A DNA stretch of 64,000 nt. Source: Acidobacteriota bacterium. GTDB taxonomy: Bacteria; Acidobacteriota; Terriglobia; Acidiferrales; UBA7541. Both the position numbers and the translations under genes were made by a program. Location of the stretch: the NCBI GenBank assembly GCA_003223245.1, contig QHYI01000130.1, positions 76,986 to 140,985 of the forward strand, written 5' to 3'. Each line of letters opens with the position of its first letter. The first letter of the stretch is position 1. Positions 28,127 through 37,993 of this stretch are shown in pieces. The notes under the pieces are model-generated. The model was not told the origin of the DNA, ran no database searches, and saw nothing but the letters and a program-made list of their open reading frames with translations.

Positions 28127-29161
28127 ACGCGTCAGAGGAATTCGCGGGGCAAGTCCGGATCGGGACTGTCTTCCAAACCGCATTGCGCGGCGTGTCTTCC
28201 CTTCCCGGGGTCTCCGGAGCGGCTTTGACCTCAAACTTTCCTGCGAGCAGCGTCGACAATGAAAAGACCTTGTTCACTATCCAAGGCCGGTCGGCTCTTC
28301 AAGCCAGCGAAGCGCCCGCGGCGGACTTGCAAATCATTAGCGGAGATTATTTCTCCGTTCTGAAAATCCCTCTTGTCGCGGGGCGGTCCTTCACCGAAGC
28401 AGACACCGCGGAGCGCACCGCGCGTCGCCCTCATAAGCCGGACAATGGCGGACCGCTTCTGGCACAAGAGCGATCCCTTGGGGCAAAGATTCAAGCTGGG
28501 CGCAGCAAACTCGGGCGGGCCTTGGATGACTGTAGTTGGCGTGGTGGGCGACGTCCGGCAGAACTGGTGGGACCCCGCAACCTTCCCCGTCGTCTATCAG
28601 CCTTATCTTCAGTCTTCGAGAAGCTCGTTTCGGTTCCTCCTGCGTGTCACCTCGAATCCGGCCGGTCACAGTTCGGCGGCGCGTGCGGCGATCTCACAAC
28701 GCGATCCGCAAATCGCTATAACCGAGATCAATACTCTCCAGACAGAGATTCAGGATTCCATCGCCATGGTGCACATCATGGGAATTTTGATGACCGTCTT
28801 CGGAATCGTGGCGCTCCTGCTTTCTTCCCTAGGCGTCTACGGAATTTTGTCTGAAAACGTCGCGCATCGAACTCACGAATTCGGCATCCGTTTTGCCCTC
28901 GGCGCCAATCCACGCGATGTGCTCCAGCTCGTCTTGCGCCATGCGCTTCTTGTTTGTGGCATTGGGTTGGCCATTGGCTTGCCGATTTCGTTCGCTGTCA
29001 GCCAGGCGATGGCCGCGTTTGTTTTTGGAATTGTTTCGGTGAGCCTGCCTGTTCTGGCATCGCTCGCCGGGCTGCTCATCGTCGTCGCGCTCATCGCGGC
29101 CTATTTTCCTGCGCGCCGCGCGCTTCATGTCGATCCGATGGTTGCTTTGCGCTACGAGTAA
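28127..29161 (+). pseudogene. Truncated and frameshifted FtsX/MacB-like ABC transporter permease
   Basis: This is the C-terminal part of a long acidobacterial permease. One frame holds LPGVSGAALTSNFPASSVDN and SGDYFSVLKIPLVAGRSFTE. Near 28415 the reading changes frame (2 nt lost or 1 gained) and continues as RVALISRTMADRFWHKSDPL and the last three membrane helices, ending PMVALRYE at 29161. The N-terminal FtsX half and first periplasmic domain, several hundred residues, are absent. The product cannot be a working transporter. Confidence 0.8.
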
Positions 29162-29436
29162 ATGGACTTGAGAACCTCTTGCGCGGCTCTCCGAGCCTCA
29201 CCGCTGTAGCCGTTCAAAGCATGGACTGATTTCTCCGTCGAGGCAGAGAATCGAAGTCCTGGCGCGCGCGACCTGGCCGCGTGGGCAGGTGCGGTACAGC
29301 GGTACAGCGAAAGGTCTAATGGTGCGAACCTGCCACGTGCTATTTGCAACTTGACTACGCAACTGCCTCGCCGTTCTAGAGTCCGCTGCCCGCTGTGCTA
29401 GATTGAAAATTTGGAGCCCGGTGATCGAAGCGACCC

Positions 29437-30732
29437 GTGACCATACATTCTCCTACTGACCCGAGACACACTCAACCCTACCAAAAGGTTCCGCGAGTGG
29501 AAGTGTACTGGACCACCGTTACCTACAAGACGGTTTTCCTGTACTGCCTGCTGGCATTGTCCGTCGTCTTCGGAGCAATCTACATCGCCAAGCCGGACCT
29601 GTTCACCGCAGTCATCAACAAGATCGACAAATCGGTGGGCAACCCGGATGCCGACGCCGTCAATGCGGACCAAAAGCGCGCGAAATTCGTGAATCTCGAG
29701 GGCCGCGTCCAGATAAAGAAACTCAACTCCGTACAATGGGTGGATGCTACCCTAAGCACGTCCCTGGATAAGGGGGACTTGGTGCAAACCGGTTCCGACA
29801 GCGACGCGCGCATCAGCTTCGCAGACGGTACCGACTACACCATCAAGCCGGATACGCTGATCACCGTGGAAGAAAACTCCACGGAAAGCAACCGGCCCAC
29901 GAGCGTGACGGTGAGCATTCAAACGGGCGCAGTGGATTTGGCCACGCCCTTTTTGAGGTCTGCGGATTCCAAAGCTGCGGTAAAATCCGAAGACGCCACC
30001 ACGCAATTGCATTCCAACAGCCGAGCGGCTGTAAAGTTTGATCCGGAGAAGAAGGAAAGCGAGGTTGTGGTTTCGAGCGGTACTGCGCAGGTGCAACGGG
30101 GCCAAGAGAAAATTGATCTCGTGCAATACGAAAAGGCCACCATTCCCAGCAGCGGGGCGATCCAGAAATCCATGGTACTGGCTCCCCCGGATCTGGTTGA
30201 GCCGTTGAACCTGGCGCCCATTATCGCGGAAAATCCCAAGAAGGCGGTCGTGCATTTCGAATGGAAGCCCGTGCAGGAGGCGGTTTCTTATACTCTGCGA
30301 GTGAGCGCCACCTCCCTGTTCACCAGAACCGTGGTGGACAAATCGAACATTAAAGGAACGAGCGTGGACGTTTCCGGTTTGGATTCCGGAGACTACTTCT
30401 GGAACGTGACCGCCACGGACGCCAAGAAACAGTCCAGCGAGTTGGGCGTGATTTACAAGTTCACGCTGGTAGCGCAGGGCAAATCTCAGGACATGATCCT
30501 GGAAATTACCGGCTACCAGCTTCATGGGCGAGTGGCGGAGATTATCGGCAAGACTGAACCGGGCGCGGCCTTGATCGTAAACGGCCAGCCGGTTCCCAAT
30601 ATTGCGCCTGACGGCACGTTCCGGCATTTCACCGAGACGCTTGAGCCAGGACATCATACTATCGTAGTGGTGGGGCAGAATCGCCGTGGCGGTACGGGAC
30701 ATGCGCAGGTTTCTATCGTCGTGCCAAAATAA
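29437..30732 (+). CDS. FecR domain membrane protein with Ig-like C-terminus
   Basis: This is a 431-aa protein from a GTG. A cytoplasmic start of about 30 residues leads to one membrane helix (VFLYCLLALSVVFGAIYIA). A FecR domain follows (about 83-200: VNLEGRVQIKKLNSVQWVDA, RISFADGTDYTIKPDTLITV), then a fibronectin/Ig-like beta domain (FEWKPVQEAVSYTLRVSA). The C-terminal 80 residues look like another beta domain. FecR domains are usually periplasmic and sometimes signal to ECF sigma factors, but no cognate sigma gene is adjacent. It lies 136 nt upstream of mreB on the same strand and may belong to the cell-shape gene cluster. Confidence 0.82.
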   Translation: MTIHSPTDPRHTQPYQKVPRVEVYWTTVTYKTVFLYCLLALSVVFGAIYIAKPDLFTAVINKIDKSVGNPDADAVNADQKRAKFVNLEGRVQIKKLNSVQWVDATLSTSLDKGDLVQTGSDSDARISFADGTDYTIKPDTLITVEENSTESNRPTSVTVSIQTGAVDLATPFLRSADSKAAVKSEDATTQLHSNSRAAVKFDPEKKESEVVVSSGTAQVQRGQEKIDLVQYEKATIPSSGAIQKSMVLAPPDLVEPLNLAPIIAENPKKAVVHFEWKPVQEAVSYTLRVSATSLFTRTVVDKSNIKGTSVDVSGLDSGDYFWNVTATDAKKQSSELGVIYKFTLVAQGKSQDMILEITGYQLHGRVAEIIGKTEPGAALIVNGQPVPNIAPDGTFRHFTETLEPGHHTIVVVGQNRRGGTGHAQVSIVVPK

Positions 30733-30868
30733 GAATTCCGAACGACAGGCCATCGCGCGTTGCATAGGTCGGGGTGCCCGGAGACAATAGCAGGAAGGCT
30801 GATCGCACAGCCCTCAGTGCTTTGCCGGCCGGACGGCGGAGAGCCTCTCTCCGCGGGGGGAAGTAGGG

Positions 30869-31909
30869 ATGAACAAGAACGGTTACAACATGAGGTCGGT
30901 GTTCAGTCTGTTTTCTTCCGACCTGGCCATCGATCTCGGCACGGCAAACACCCTGGTGTTCTCGCACGGCAAAGGAATTGTGGTGAATGAACCTTCCATC
31001 GTTGCGATCAACAAAGCCAGCGGCGACGTCGTAGCCGTGGGGCGCGAAGCCAAGGAAATGCTCGGGCGCACGCCGGGCAACGTGGTGGCCATCAAACCGA
31101 TGAAAGACGGGGTCATCGCGGATTTCAAAGTCACGGAAAAAATGCTGACGTATTTCATTCAGAAAGCGCATAACCGCCGCGTGCTCGTGCATCCGCGCAT
31201 TGTTATTGGCGTGCCCAGCGAAATCACGCCGGTGGAAAAACGCGCGGTGCAGGACTCGGCGTACCGCGCGCGCGCCAGCGAAGTCTATTTGGTGGAACAA
31301 GCCATGGCCGCGGCCATCGGTGCGGGTCTGCCCATCGAAGAGCCTTCCGGGAACATGGTCGTGGATATCGGCGGCGGCACCACCGACATCGCGGTCATTT
31401 CCATGAGCGGCATCGTATATTCGCGTTCCGTGCGCGTGGCGGGCAATGAGATGGATGAAGCCGTCATGCAATATCTCAAGCGCAAGTACAACCTGCTGGT
31501 CGGCGAGCGCACCGCAGAACAGATCAAGATGGAAATCGGCTCGGCCTATCCGCTCGAGAAGCCACTGACCATGGAAGTCAAAGGCCGCAACCTCATCGAG
31601 GGCGTGCCGCGCACCGTGACGATTGACGACAGCGAAATCCGCGAAGCCCTCAGCGAGTGCGTAGCCACTATTTTGAACGCCGTGCGCGTGGCGCTTGAGC
31701 GCACGCCGCCAGAGCTTTCAGCGGACATCAGCGACCGCGGCATCGTGCTGACCGGGGGCGGCGCGCTGCTAAAGAATCTCGACAAGCGCATCCGCGAAGA
31801 GACGGGCTTGCCGGTTTCCATCGCCGATGATCCACTGGCGTCGGTCGTGCTCGGCACGGGGAAAATGCTAAGCGACTTCAAGCTCCTGCGCATGGTTTGC
31901 ATCGACTGA
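30869..31909 (+). CDS. mreB: Rod-shape-determining protein MreB
   Basis: MreB is the actin-like cytoskeletal ATPase that guides lateral-wall synthesis. The 346-aa length is standard. Motifs: [16 protein letters not shown] (phosphate 1), [20 protein letters not shown] (phosphate 2) and [18 protein letters not shown] (adenosine). The ATG at 30869 has a G-rich site upstream; an ATG at 30890 would give the shorter start common in other bacteria. It begins the mreBCD-mrdA-rodA cluster. Confidence 0.97.
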   Translation: MNKNGYNMRSVFSLFSSDLAIDLGTANTLVFSHGKGIVVNEPSIVAINKASGDVVAVGREAKEMLGRTPGNVVAIKPMKDGVIADFKVTEKMLTYFIQKAHNRRVLVHPRIVIGVPSEITPVEKRAVQDSAYRARASEVYLVEQAMAAAIGAGLPIEEPSGNMVVDIGGGTTDIAVISMSGIVYSRSVRVAGNEMDEAVMQYLKRKYNLLVGERTAEQIKMEIGSAYPLEKPLTMEVKGRNLIEGVPRTVTIDDSEIREALSECVATILNAVRVALERTPPELSADISDRGIVLTGGGALLKNLDKRIREETGLPVSIADDPLASVVLGTGKMLSDFKLLRMVCID

Positions 31910-32049
31910 ATGGTTGGCGGCAATTGGTGCCGAGACACCGGTTTGTTGGAGGACACTGCAGGATATTCGAGAGCTTTTCTTCCCGGCGTCGCTCTCCCGG
32001 AAGCGGCATGTTTTGCTTTTGAACTGCCAACTGTGAACTGTTAACAACT

Positions 32050-32881
32050 ATGACTGCGATTCCCTCGCGCCACAAATCGCTGGTTCTGCTCGCGGGCGTC
32101 ATTCTCCTGCAAGTGCTCCTGCTCGCCGTGCAGATCAAGCGCGATTCCCAGGGGCGCCTGATTCGTAGCTGGACGGTGGGAGCGGTTTCGCCTTTTGAGC
32201 GCGCCGGCTCCTACGGGTTTGGCTGGTTTCGCGACGCCTGGCGCAACTATTTTGCCCTGCGAAGCACCCGGAAAGATAACGAGGATCTGCGCCGCGAGAA
32301 TGACGCGTTGAAATTGCGCCTTGCCCAACTCGAAGGCAAAGCTGCTGAAGCCGATCGCCTTGCCACATTGCTTCATTTCCGTCAATCGCAAGAGGACGTT
32401 CCCATGGTGGCTGCGCGTGTGATCGGCGGCAGTGCGGATGGGAGTCATCACTCCCGACGGCGTCGTGGGAAAAGTGATTGAAGCCTTCCCGAACACTTCT
32501 CAAGTGCTGCTTCTCACCGACAGAGAGAGCGGCGTCGGAGCCATGCTCGCGGACTCGCGCATCCAAAGCCCCGTCGGCGGCGTGGGCGAGCCTCTCATCA
32601 CCATGAAATATGTTCCGAACGACGATGATGTAAATATCGGCGAGCGGGTCATCACGAGCGGCATGGACCGCATTTTCCCGCGCGACCTGCCCGTCGGAAC
32701 GATCACAGAAATCAAACCCGGCAGTACCTTCAAGCAGATTCGCATCAAGCCTGCGGCGAATCTCGAAAAACTGGAACAAGTGCTGGTCCTGTTAACGCTG
32801 CATCCTCTGAAGGAAAGTGCTGCCCCGGCAGCCGCGCCCGCCGCTTCGAATGCTGCGCCCCCCCAGGCGGCCAATCCATGA
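32050..32881 (+). pseudogene. mreC: Rod-shape-determining protein MreC, with internal deletion and frame change
   Basis: MreC is the periplasmic scaffold linking MreB to wall synthases. The first frame gives the N-terminal helix (LVLLAGVILLQVLLLAVQIK), a coiled coil (RRENDALKLRLAQLEGKAAE) and VAARVIGGSA, then runs into a foreign tail ending at 32481. The second frame, from about 32432, resumes with MGVITPDGVVGKVIEAFPNT and the rest of the beta domain to 32881. About 20 residues that normally connect GGSA to MGVITPDG are absent, equivalent to 59 or 62 nt. mreC is usually needed for rod shape, so a true null allele would be surprising. The 3' end overlaps mreD (ATGA). Confidence 0.88.
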
Positions 32882-33411
32882 ACAGCGCCTTCGATTTGCG
32901 CATTGGCGAATCGCACATCGAGGTACACAAGTTTCGTTCCGGCGCAATCGTCTTCAGTGCGCTGCTGGCGCTGGTGATCCAGGCCTGGCTCCCTCTGCAT
33001 TTCACCCGGGCGTCTCTGCTCGATTTACCTTTGCTGGTAACGATTTATTTCGGGCTCAGCCGCCGCAATCCGTCCACAGGACTCATCTTAGGGGCCCTCA
33101 TTGGGCTGTCGCAGGACAGTCTCAGCGGCCCCACGGTTCCACTAGGCCTGTTTGGGATCGCAAAAACCGTCATCGGTTATCTGGCCTCTTCCATTGGCGC
33201 GCGTCTGGACACCGAGCATCCCGTGGCGCGATTTGCCGTGACCGCAGGATTCTTCATCGTCCATCAGGGTATTGTCGCCATGACGCGCCGCATCCTGCTC
33301 GCACAACCGGAACCGTGGTTCAACCTGCACCTGTTCGGCGCGGCGTTCCTCAACGCGCTCTTCGCCGTATGCCTTTTTCTCCTCCTCGACCGCCTCCGCC
33401 GACCGTCATAA
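32878..33411 (+). CDS. mreD: Rod-shape-determining protein MreD
   Basis: This is a 177-aa integral membrane protein of the elongasome. Five or six hydrophobic segments are visible, including LLDLPLLVTIYFGLSRRNPS and GLILGALIGLSQDSLSG, the latter carrying the conserved MreD pattern around GLxQD. Its ATG overlaps the mreC stop (ATGA), indicating translational coupling. It ends 42 nt before the convergent thrC stop. Confidence 0.92.
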   Translation: MNSAFDLRIGESHIEVHKFRSGAIVFSALLALVIQAWLPLHFTRASLLDLPLLVTIYFGLSRRNPSTGLILGALIGLSQDSLSGPTVPLGLFGIAKTVIGYLASSIGARLDTEHPVARFAVTAGFFIVHQGIVAMTRRILLAQPEPWFNLHLFGAAFLNALFAVCLFLLLDRLRRPS

Positions 33412-33453
33412 TAAAACTCCCTCAGGGCCCTCGGCCTTACTTCTTGAAGCATT

Positions 33454-34758
33454 TCATAATCCTGATAAAAGGAACTGTTTGAGGTCCGCGTAGTTGCTCG
33501 ACATCGGCAGCGACAACTTCTCTCGATTCAGGCATCCTGCCAGCCGTTCCGGCAGCGGCGGCGCCGTGCCAACCGCTTTTCTCACCACGTCCGCAAATTT
33601 TGCCGGATGCGCCGTCGCCAACACCAGTCCCTGCGCGGGCTCCGCGTGTTCGAGCTTGTACGCTTCCCAGCAGAAAACGCCGACCGCCGTGTGCGGGTCG
33701 GCGAGATACGCAAATCGTTCGAAAATCTTTTTCATCTCGCATAGCGTCTCGTCATCGGTCGCCGCATGGCCCCAAATTTCCTTTTGCACGTATTCAAGAC
33801 GGCCCCGGCACAAGTCCAGCAGCCGCGGAAAATTATTCGGATTGCCGACGTCCATGGCGTTCGAATACGTGGCCTTCGCGGGCCGCGGGCAAAATTGTCC
33901 GCTTCTCAAATATTGCGGCACCACGTCGTTGATGTTCGTGCTGGCAATAAACTTCGCCACCGGCAGCCCGATGCGCTTGGCAAAAATTCCCGCCGTCAAA
34001 TTGCCGAAGTTTCCGCTTGGCACCGACACAATCAGCGGCACGGACGCCACCGGCAACTGCCGGTACGCCGCCACGTGGTAAAACATCTGCGGCAGCAGCC
34101 GCCCGATGTTGATGGAATTGGCCGAAGTGAGAAACGCGGTCTTATTGAGTTCCACGTCCGAGAATGCCTGCTTCACCAGTCTCTGGCAATCGTCAAATGT
34201 GCCCGATACTTCGAGCGCGGTGATGTTTTCTCCGAGCGTGGTGAACTGCTTTTCCTGCGCCTCGCTGATGCGCTTCGAGGGATACAGAATCACGACGCGT
34301 ATTCCCGGCACGCCCAGGAATCCGTGCGCCACCGCGCTCCCGGTATCGCCCGAGGTCGCCACCAGCACGGTGAGCGGCCGCGATTCTCCGCGCACGAAAT
34401 AACCCATGAGCCGCGCCATGAACCGCGCGCCAAAATCCTTGAACGCCAGCGTGGGCCCGTGAAACAGCTCCAGGATGTGCAGCCCCGGAGACAGCGACAC
34501 GAGTTTCACTGGAAAATTGATCGCTTCGCTCACGATTTGCCACAGGACTTCTTCCGGCACGTCGGGTGTAGCAAACGGCTTCACCACTCGGAAGCAAACT
34601 TCGGTAAACGGCAGCTTGCGGAACTCTTCCAGTTCTTCCGGCGAGTGCCGCGCAATCTCCGCCGGCATGTACAGCCCGCCATCGGGCGCTAGCCCGCGCA
34701 GCACCGCTCCCCGCAACGAGGTAAGCGGTGCCTGGAGCGATGTGCTTCTATACCTCAT
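33454..34758 (-). CDS. thrC: Threonine synthase
   Basis: This is a PLP enzyme converting O-phosphohomoserine to threonine. At 434 aa it belongs to the longer (E. coli/yeast-like) class. The PLP lysine is Lys107 in LAFKDFGARF. Other family signatures are LVATSGDTGSAVAHGF, SANSINIGRLLPQ and VPSGNFGNLTAG. It lies on the strand opposite to the flanking cell-wall genes, breaking mreBCD from mrdA-rodA. Neither hom nor thrB is encoded nearby. Confidence 0.95.
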   Translation of the reverse strand: MRYRSTSLQAPLTSLRGAVLRGLAPDGGLYMPAEIARHSPEELEEFRKLPFTEVCFRVVKPFATPDVPEEVLWQIVSEAINFPVKLVSLSPGLHILELFHGPTLAFKDFGARFMARLMGYFVRGESRPLTVLVATSGDTGSAVAHGFLGVPGIRVVILYPSKRISEAQEKQFTTLGENITALEVSGTFDDCQRLVKQAFSDVELNKTAFLTSANSINIGRLLPQMFYHVAAYRQLPVASVPLIVSVPSGNFGNLTAGIFAKRIGLPVAKFIASTNINDVVPQYLRSGQFCPRPAKATYSNAMDVGNPNNFPRLLDLCRGRLEYVQKEIWGHAATDDETLCEMKKIFERFAYLADPHTAVGVFCWEAYKLEHAEPAQGLVLATAHPAKFADVVRKAVGTAPPLPERLAGCLNREKLSLPMSSNYADLKQFLLSGL

Positions 34759-34831
34759 TTCCGTGTGCCCTCAGGGCCTGCTGAAAGAGCTCGCAGACCA
34801 GCGATCGGAGATCAGGAATCTCACGTTCATT

Positions 34832-35497
34832 CTACTTTCCGCTCTCCGCTCTCTGCCCGCTCTTCTCCGCTCTCCGAATCCGCTCCAAGAACTGCTTCGC
34901 ATCGAACAGTGCCCGCAATTCGCCAACGTCCACGGTGCAATGCGCCAGCGCCTCGTAACTTCGCCGCCGCGCCTCGATCAGCGCCGGATAACATCGCGCC
35001 ACGGTTTCCCGGGGCGTTTCTCCGCTTCTCGGTTGAAACGCGCCGCGCCACAGCACCGGTTTCGGATCCTTCAAATATCGTTCAATCAGCAGTTGACGCT
35101 GCTGGGCGCTCGCCGCCAGATACACCAGGGTCATCTGCCGGCGTAAGCGCTTGAGCAAATGACTCCCTGCATAAATCACGCTCCCCGTAGTATCCAAAAC
35201 CAGGGAAGCGTCGGGCTTCTGCTCGAGCTCCCGTAAGACTTCATCCAAGGTGTGAATCTCTTCCGCCAGGTATTCCGCTTCGCGCTCGGCGTAGGTCGCG
35301 CTGTCCGGCCAGCCCATCCACGCGGCTACGCCGTTAATTCCCGAATACCCGCTCGGAACCAGCCTTGGCGCTAGCCTCTGCTCGATCCGCTCGTCGCAAA
35401 AGACGGCCGGCGCCCCCTTCTCCGCTAACTTCTTTGCCCAGAAGGTCTTCCCGGCGCCGGACATGCCAATCAGCGCCAGTCGCATCGGTTTTTCCAT
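34832..35497 (-). CDS. Shikimate kinase-like P-loop protein
   Basis: This is a 221-aa nucleotide-binding protein. MRLALIGMSGAGKTFWAKKL contains a Walker A motif (GMSGAGKT) and FCDERIEQRLA follows, the position of the shikimate kinase substrate-binding Asp/Arg. VLDTTGSVIYAG supplies the third conserved element. At about 220 aa it is longer than AroK (about 170), so the substrate is uncertain. The ATG at 35497 is preferred; the frame is open 93 codons upstream but that part is compositionally unlike the protein. The ATG at 35485 is an alternative. It is 73 nt upstream of thrC on the same strand, so both may be expressed together. Confidence 0.78.
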   Translation of the reverse strand: MEKPMRLALIGMSGAGKTFWAKKLAEKGAPAVFCDERIEQRLAPRLVPSGYSGINGVAAWMGWPDSATYAEREAEYLAEEIHTLDEVLRELEQKPDASLVLDTTGSVIYAGSHLLKRLRRQMTLVYLAASAQQRQLLIERYLKDPKPVLWRGAFQPRSGETPRETVARCYPALIEARRRSYEALAHCTVDVGELRALFDAKQFLERIRRAEKSGQRAESGK

Positions 35498-35898
35498 GTT
35501 GGTTTCTCGGCGCACAAGAGAATTTTCTACAATAGCGTGTGCCCGCCGCCGGAGCAACCGGCCTTTCCCCGGCTCCCCCCGAGAGATCTGTGTACAAATC
35601 TGGAACCTGTCCCTGCGGACGGCTTGCAGCCCCCCTGCGCAAGTGATAGGTTTTAGAATGACTCGGCTGCCCTGGCGCAGTTCTAGTCCAGCGGCTTTTA
35701 CGGGAGCTCCCGAAGATTTTTTCGCAGCCCAGACCTGCCTTTCGCAGGCAGATTCGAGGAAATTTTCGACGGACAATTTGAGGCTGACTTCGGTTCTAAC
35801 GGAGCCAACTCGAAACCCACGCTGTAGATTTTTTCCGTGACGCGAGTTACGTCCGGCGTATTGGGACGAAATCGGAAGTCCTACGAGACTCCTCGCGC
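35498..35898. other. Intergenic region between divergent genes
   Basis: This is 401 nt between the P-loop kinase and mrdA. A short palindrome CGGGAGCTCCCG followed by AAGATTTTTT lies near 35699-35722, and a hairpin CCTGC-CTTTC-GCAGG near 35743. Promoters for both directions presumably lie here, but none could be assigned. No gene was recognised. Confidence 0.4.
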
Positions 35899-37872
35899 GT
35901 GGGGTTTTGCGTGTCTTACTGGTTTGGGAACGACAATCGTTTGCCGCAGGCGCGGCTCGCTATCGCGTCCTACGTCATCGTGGGCATGATCGGCGTGCTC
36001 TTGCTGGGCTTCTGGAAACTCCAGGTCATCGACTCCGATAAGTACGCCACGCTCGCCGAGCGCAACCGCGTCCGCGAAATTCCCATCATCGCTCCCCGTG
36101 GCCGGATGCTCGACCGCGACGGCCGCGTGCTCGTGGACAATCGCCCCTCCTTCAGCGTCCTGCTGTTGCGCGACGACATGGCCGAAGTGGAAAAGCATCT
36201 TGCCGCCATCTCGGATGGCCTGGGCATTCCACTCGCGGATCTAGAAGAGCAGCTCAATAACACCAAGGATCTTCCCAAGTTTCAACCCATCATCATTAAG
36301 CCCGAGGCTTCGCAGGCGGACATCGCCTATATCGAATCGCACCGATCCGACATCCCGGTGCTTGAAATGATTTCCGTTTCCCGCCGCCGCTATCTGCCTG
36401 ACGGTTTCCTTTCCCATGCCGTCGGATATGTGGGTGAGGTCAGCGAGCAGCAAATCGAGCAAAGCAGCGACAAATTGCGCCCCGGCGACTTCGCCGGCAA
36501 GAGCGGCCTTGAACGCCAGTATAACGATATCTTGATGGGCACCGACGGCAAGCGCCGCGTGGTCGTGAACAGTGTTGGCAAAGAAATGAAGGACATGCGG
36601 CTTCCCGAGCAGGAAGCCATTCCCGGCAAACAGATTCAGCTCAGCGTTGACTATGACTTACAGCTCGTGGCCGAGCAATCGCTCGGCGCGCGCCCCGGCG
36701 CAGTTGTTGCACTCGATCCGCGCAACGGCGAAGTTCTGGCCATGGTGAGCCATCCCGCCGTGGACCCCAACGATTTCGCCGTTCGTATTTCCGCCGACGA
36801 ATGGAAAAGACTCAACGAGGATCCCGAGAAGCCTTTGCTGAATCGCGCCATTCAGGCGCAACTCGCTCCCGGCTCCGTCTTCAAAATTGTGACTGCCACG
36901 GCGATGTTGGAAGACCATGTTCCTTCGGAAAGCTTCAAGACTTTCTGCCCCGGCTATGCCAACTTCTTCGGCCGGCAGTATCACTGCTGGGTCTACTACT
37001 CCAAGAAAGGCAAAAAATCCCATGGCGTCACGAACCTTCACGAAGCCATCTTGCAGTCGTGCGACGTGTTCTTCTACAACGTGGGCCTGCGCCTGGGAAT
37101 CGACCGCCTGGCTTACTACGCCAGCCACTTCGGCATCGGGCACAAGACCGGGATTGATCTTCCTGCTGAAGAGTCCGGCTTGATGCCCTCCCCGCAGTGG
37201 GTTGAGCGTGTTCTGCACCGTAAGTGGTATCAAGGCGAAGTGATTTCCGTGGCTACGGGGCAGGGCGCCGTCACTACCACCCCTTTACAGCTCGCGCGCA
37301 TGATCGGGGGCATCGCTTCCGGCGGCGTCTTCATGCAGCCGCACATGCTGAAGGACGCGCCTAACGTCCAGGTGGAACGCTTCCCCATCTCGGAACCGAC
37401 CGTCGAAAAGATTACCGACGCCATGTATGGTGTGGTCAACGAACCGGGAGGGACCGGGGGTCAATTGCGGCTCGCGGGGATCGAACTCAGCGGCAAGTCC
37501 GGCACGGCCCAGGTGATCGGTTACGATACGCTCGCGCGCATACATAAGCAGAAGAAGTTCGATGACAACGCGTGGTTTGTCGGCTATGCCCCGCGCCGCA
37601 ATCCGGAGATTGTCGTCTCCGTCCTAGTTCAGGAAAGCGGAAAACATGGCGGCGAGGCCGCCGGACCCGTGGTGCGGGATGTCATTAAGGCGTACTACGA
37701 CAAGAAGAATAAGAAGCAGGGGCAGTACACCGCAGAAACCAAGCCGCCTGCGCCTCGGACGAAACCCCTCTCGACAGCGGTTAGGGTACCCCGCGCGCCC
37801 GGCGTGGCCCTTAAAAAACAAGAAACCGTCTCCACCGCAACCGTGCGTCCGGTCGCCGAAAGGGAACCGTGA
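35899..37872 (+). CDS. mrdA: Penicillin-binding protein 2 (elongasome transpeptidase)
   Basis: PBP2 cross-links lateral-wall peptidoglycan with RodA. The 657-aa protein has one membrane helix (ASYVIVGMIGVLLLGFWK), a pedestal domain starting RGRMLDRDGRVLVDNRPSFS, and a transpeptidase domain. Catalytic Ser326 is in PGSVFKI (SxxK). The second motif appears as SCD at 387-389, and KSGTAQ is at 533-538. The C-terminal 60 residues are a proline/lysine-rich tail. The GTG at 35899 is used; a GTG at 35911 is possible. It is followed by rodA. Confidence 0.95.
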   Translation: MGFCVSYWFGNDNRLPQARLAIASYVIVGMIGVLLLGFWKLQVIDSDKYATLAERNRVREIPIIAPRGRMLDRDGRVLVDNRPSFSVLLLRDDMAEVEKHLAAISDGLGIPLADLEEQLNNTKDLPKFQPIIIKPEASQADIAYIESHRSDIPVLEMISVSRRRYLPDGFLSHAVGYVGEVSEQQIEQSSDKLRPGDFAGKSGLERQYNDILMGTDGKRRVVVNSVGKEMKDMRLPEQEAIPGKQIQLSVDYDLQLVAEQSLGARPGAVVALDPRNGEVLAMVSHPAVDPNDFAVRISADEWKRLNEDPEKPLLNRAIQAQLAPGSVFKIVTATAMLEDHVPSESFKTFCPGYANFFGRQYHCWVYYSKKGKKSHGVTNLHEAILQSCDVFFYNVGLRLGIDRLAYYASHFGIGHKTGIDLPAEESGLMPSPQWVERVLHRKWYQGEVISVATGQGAVTTTPLQLARMIGGIASGGVFMQPHMLKDAPNVQVERFPISEPTVEKITDAMYGVVNEPGGTGGQLRLAGIELSGKSGTAQVIGYDTLARIHKQKKFDDNAWFVGYAPRRNPEIVVSVLVQESGKHGGEAAGPVVRDVIKAYYDKKNKKQGQYTAETKPPAPRTKPLSTAVRVPRAPGVALKKQETVSTATVRPVAEREP

Positions 37873-37993
37873 GCCCAGCTATGCCGCAAGTCGTCTGCAC
37901 AATACCGAAAGCCATGGCGCAATCGGCTACTCCGCTATTCAACTTTTCTTCTTCTGCCTGTGGACGGCGAGCTATTGATTGTGGACTTTCTTC

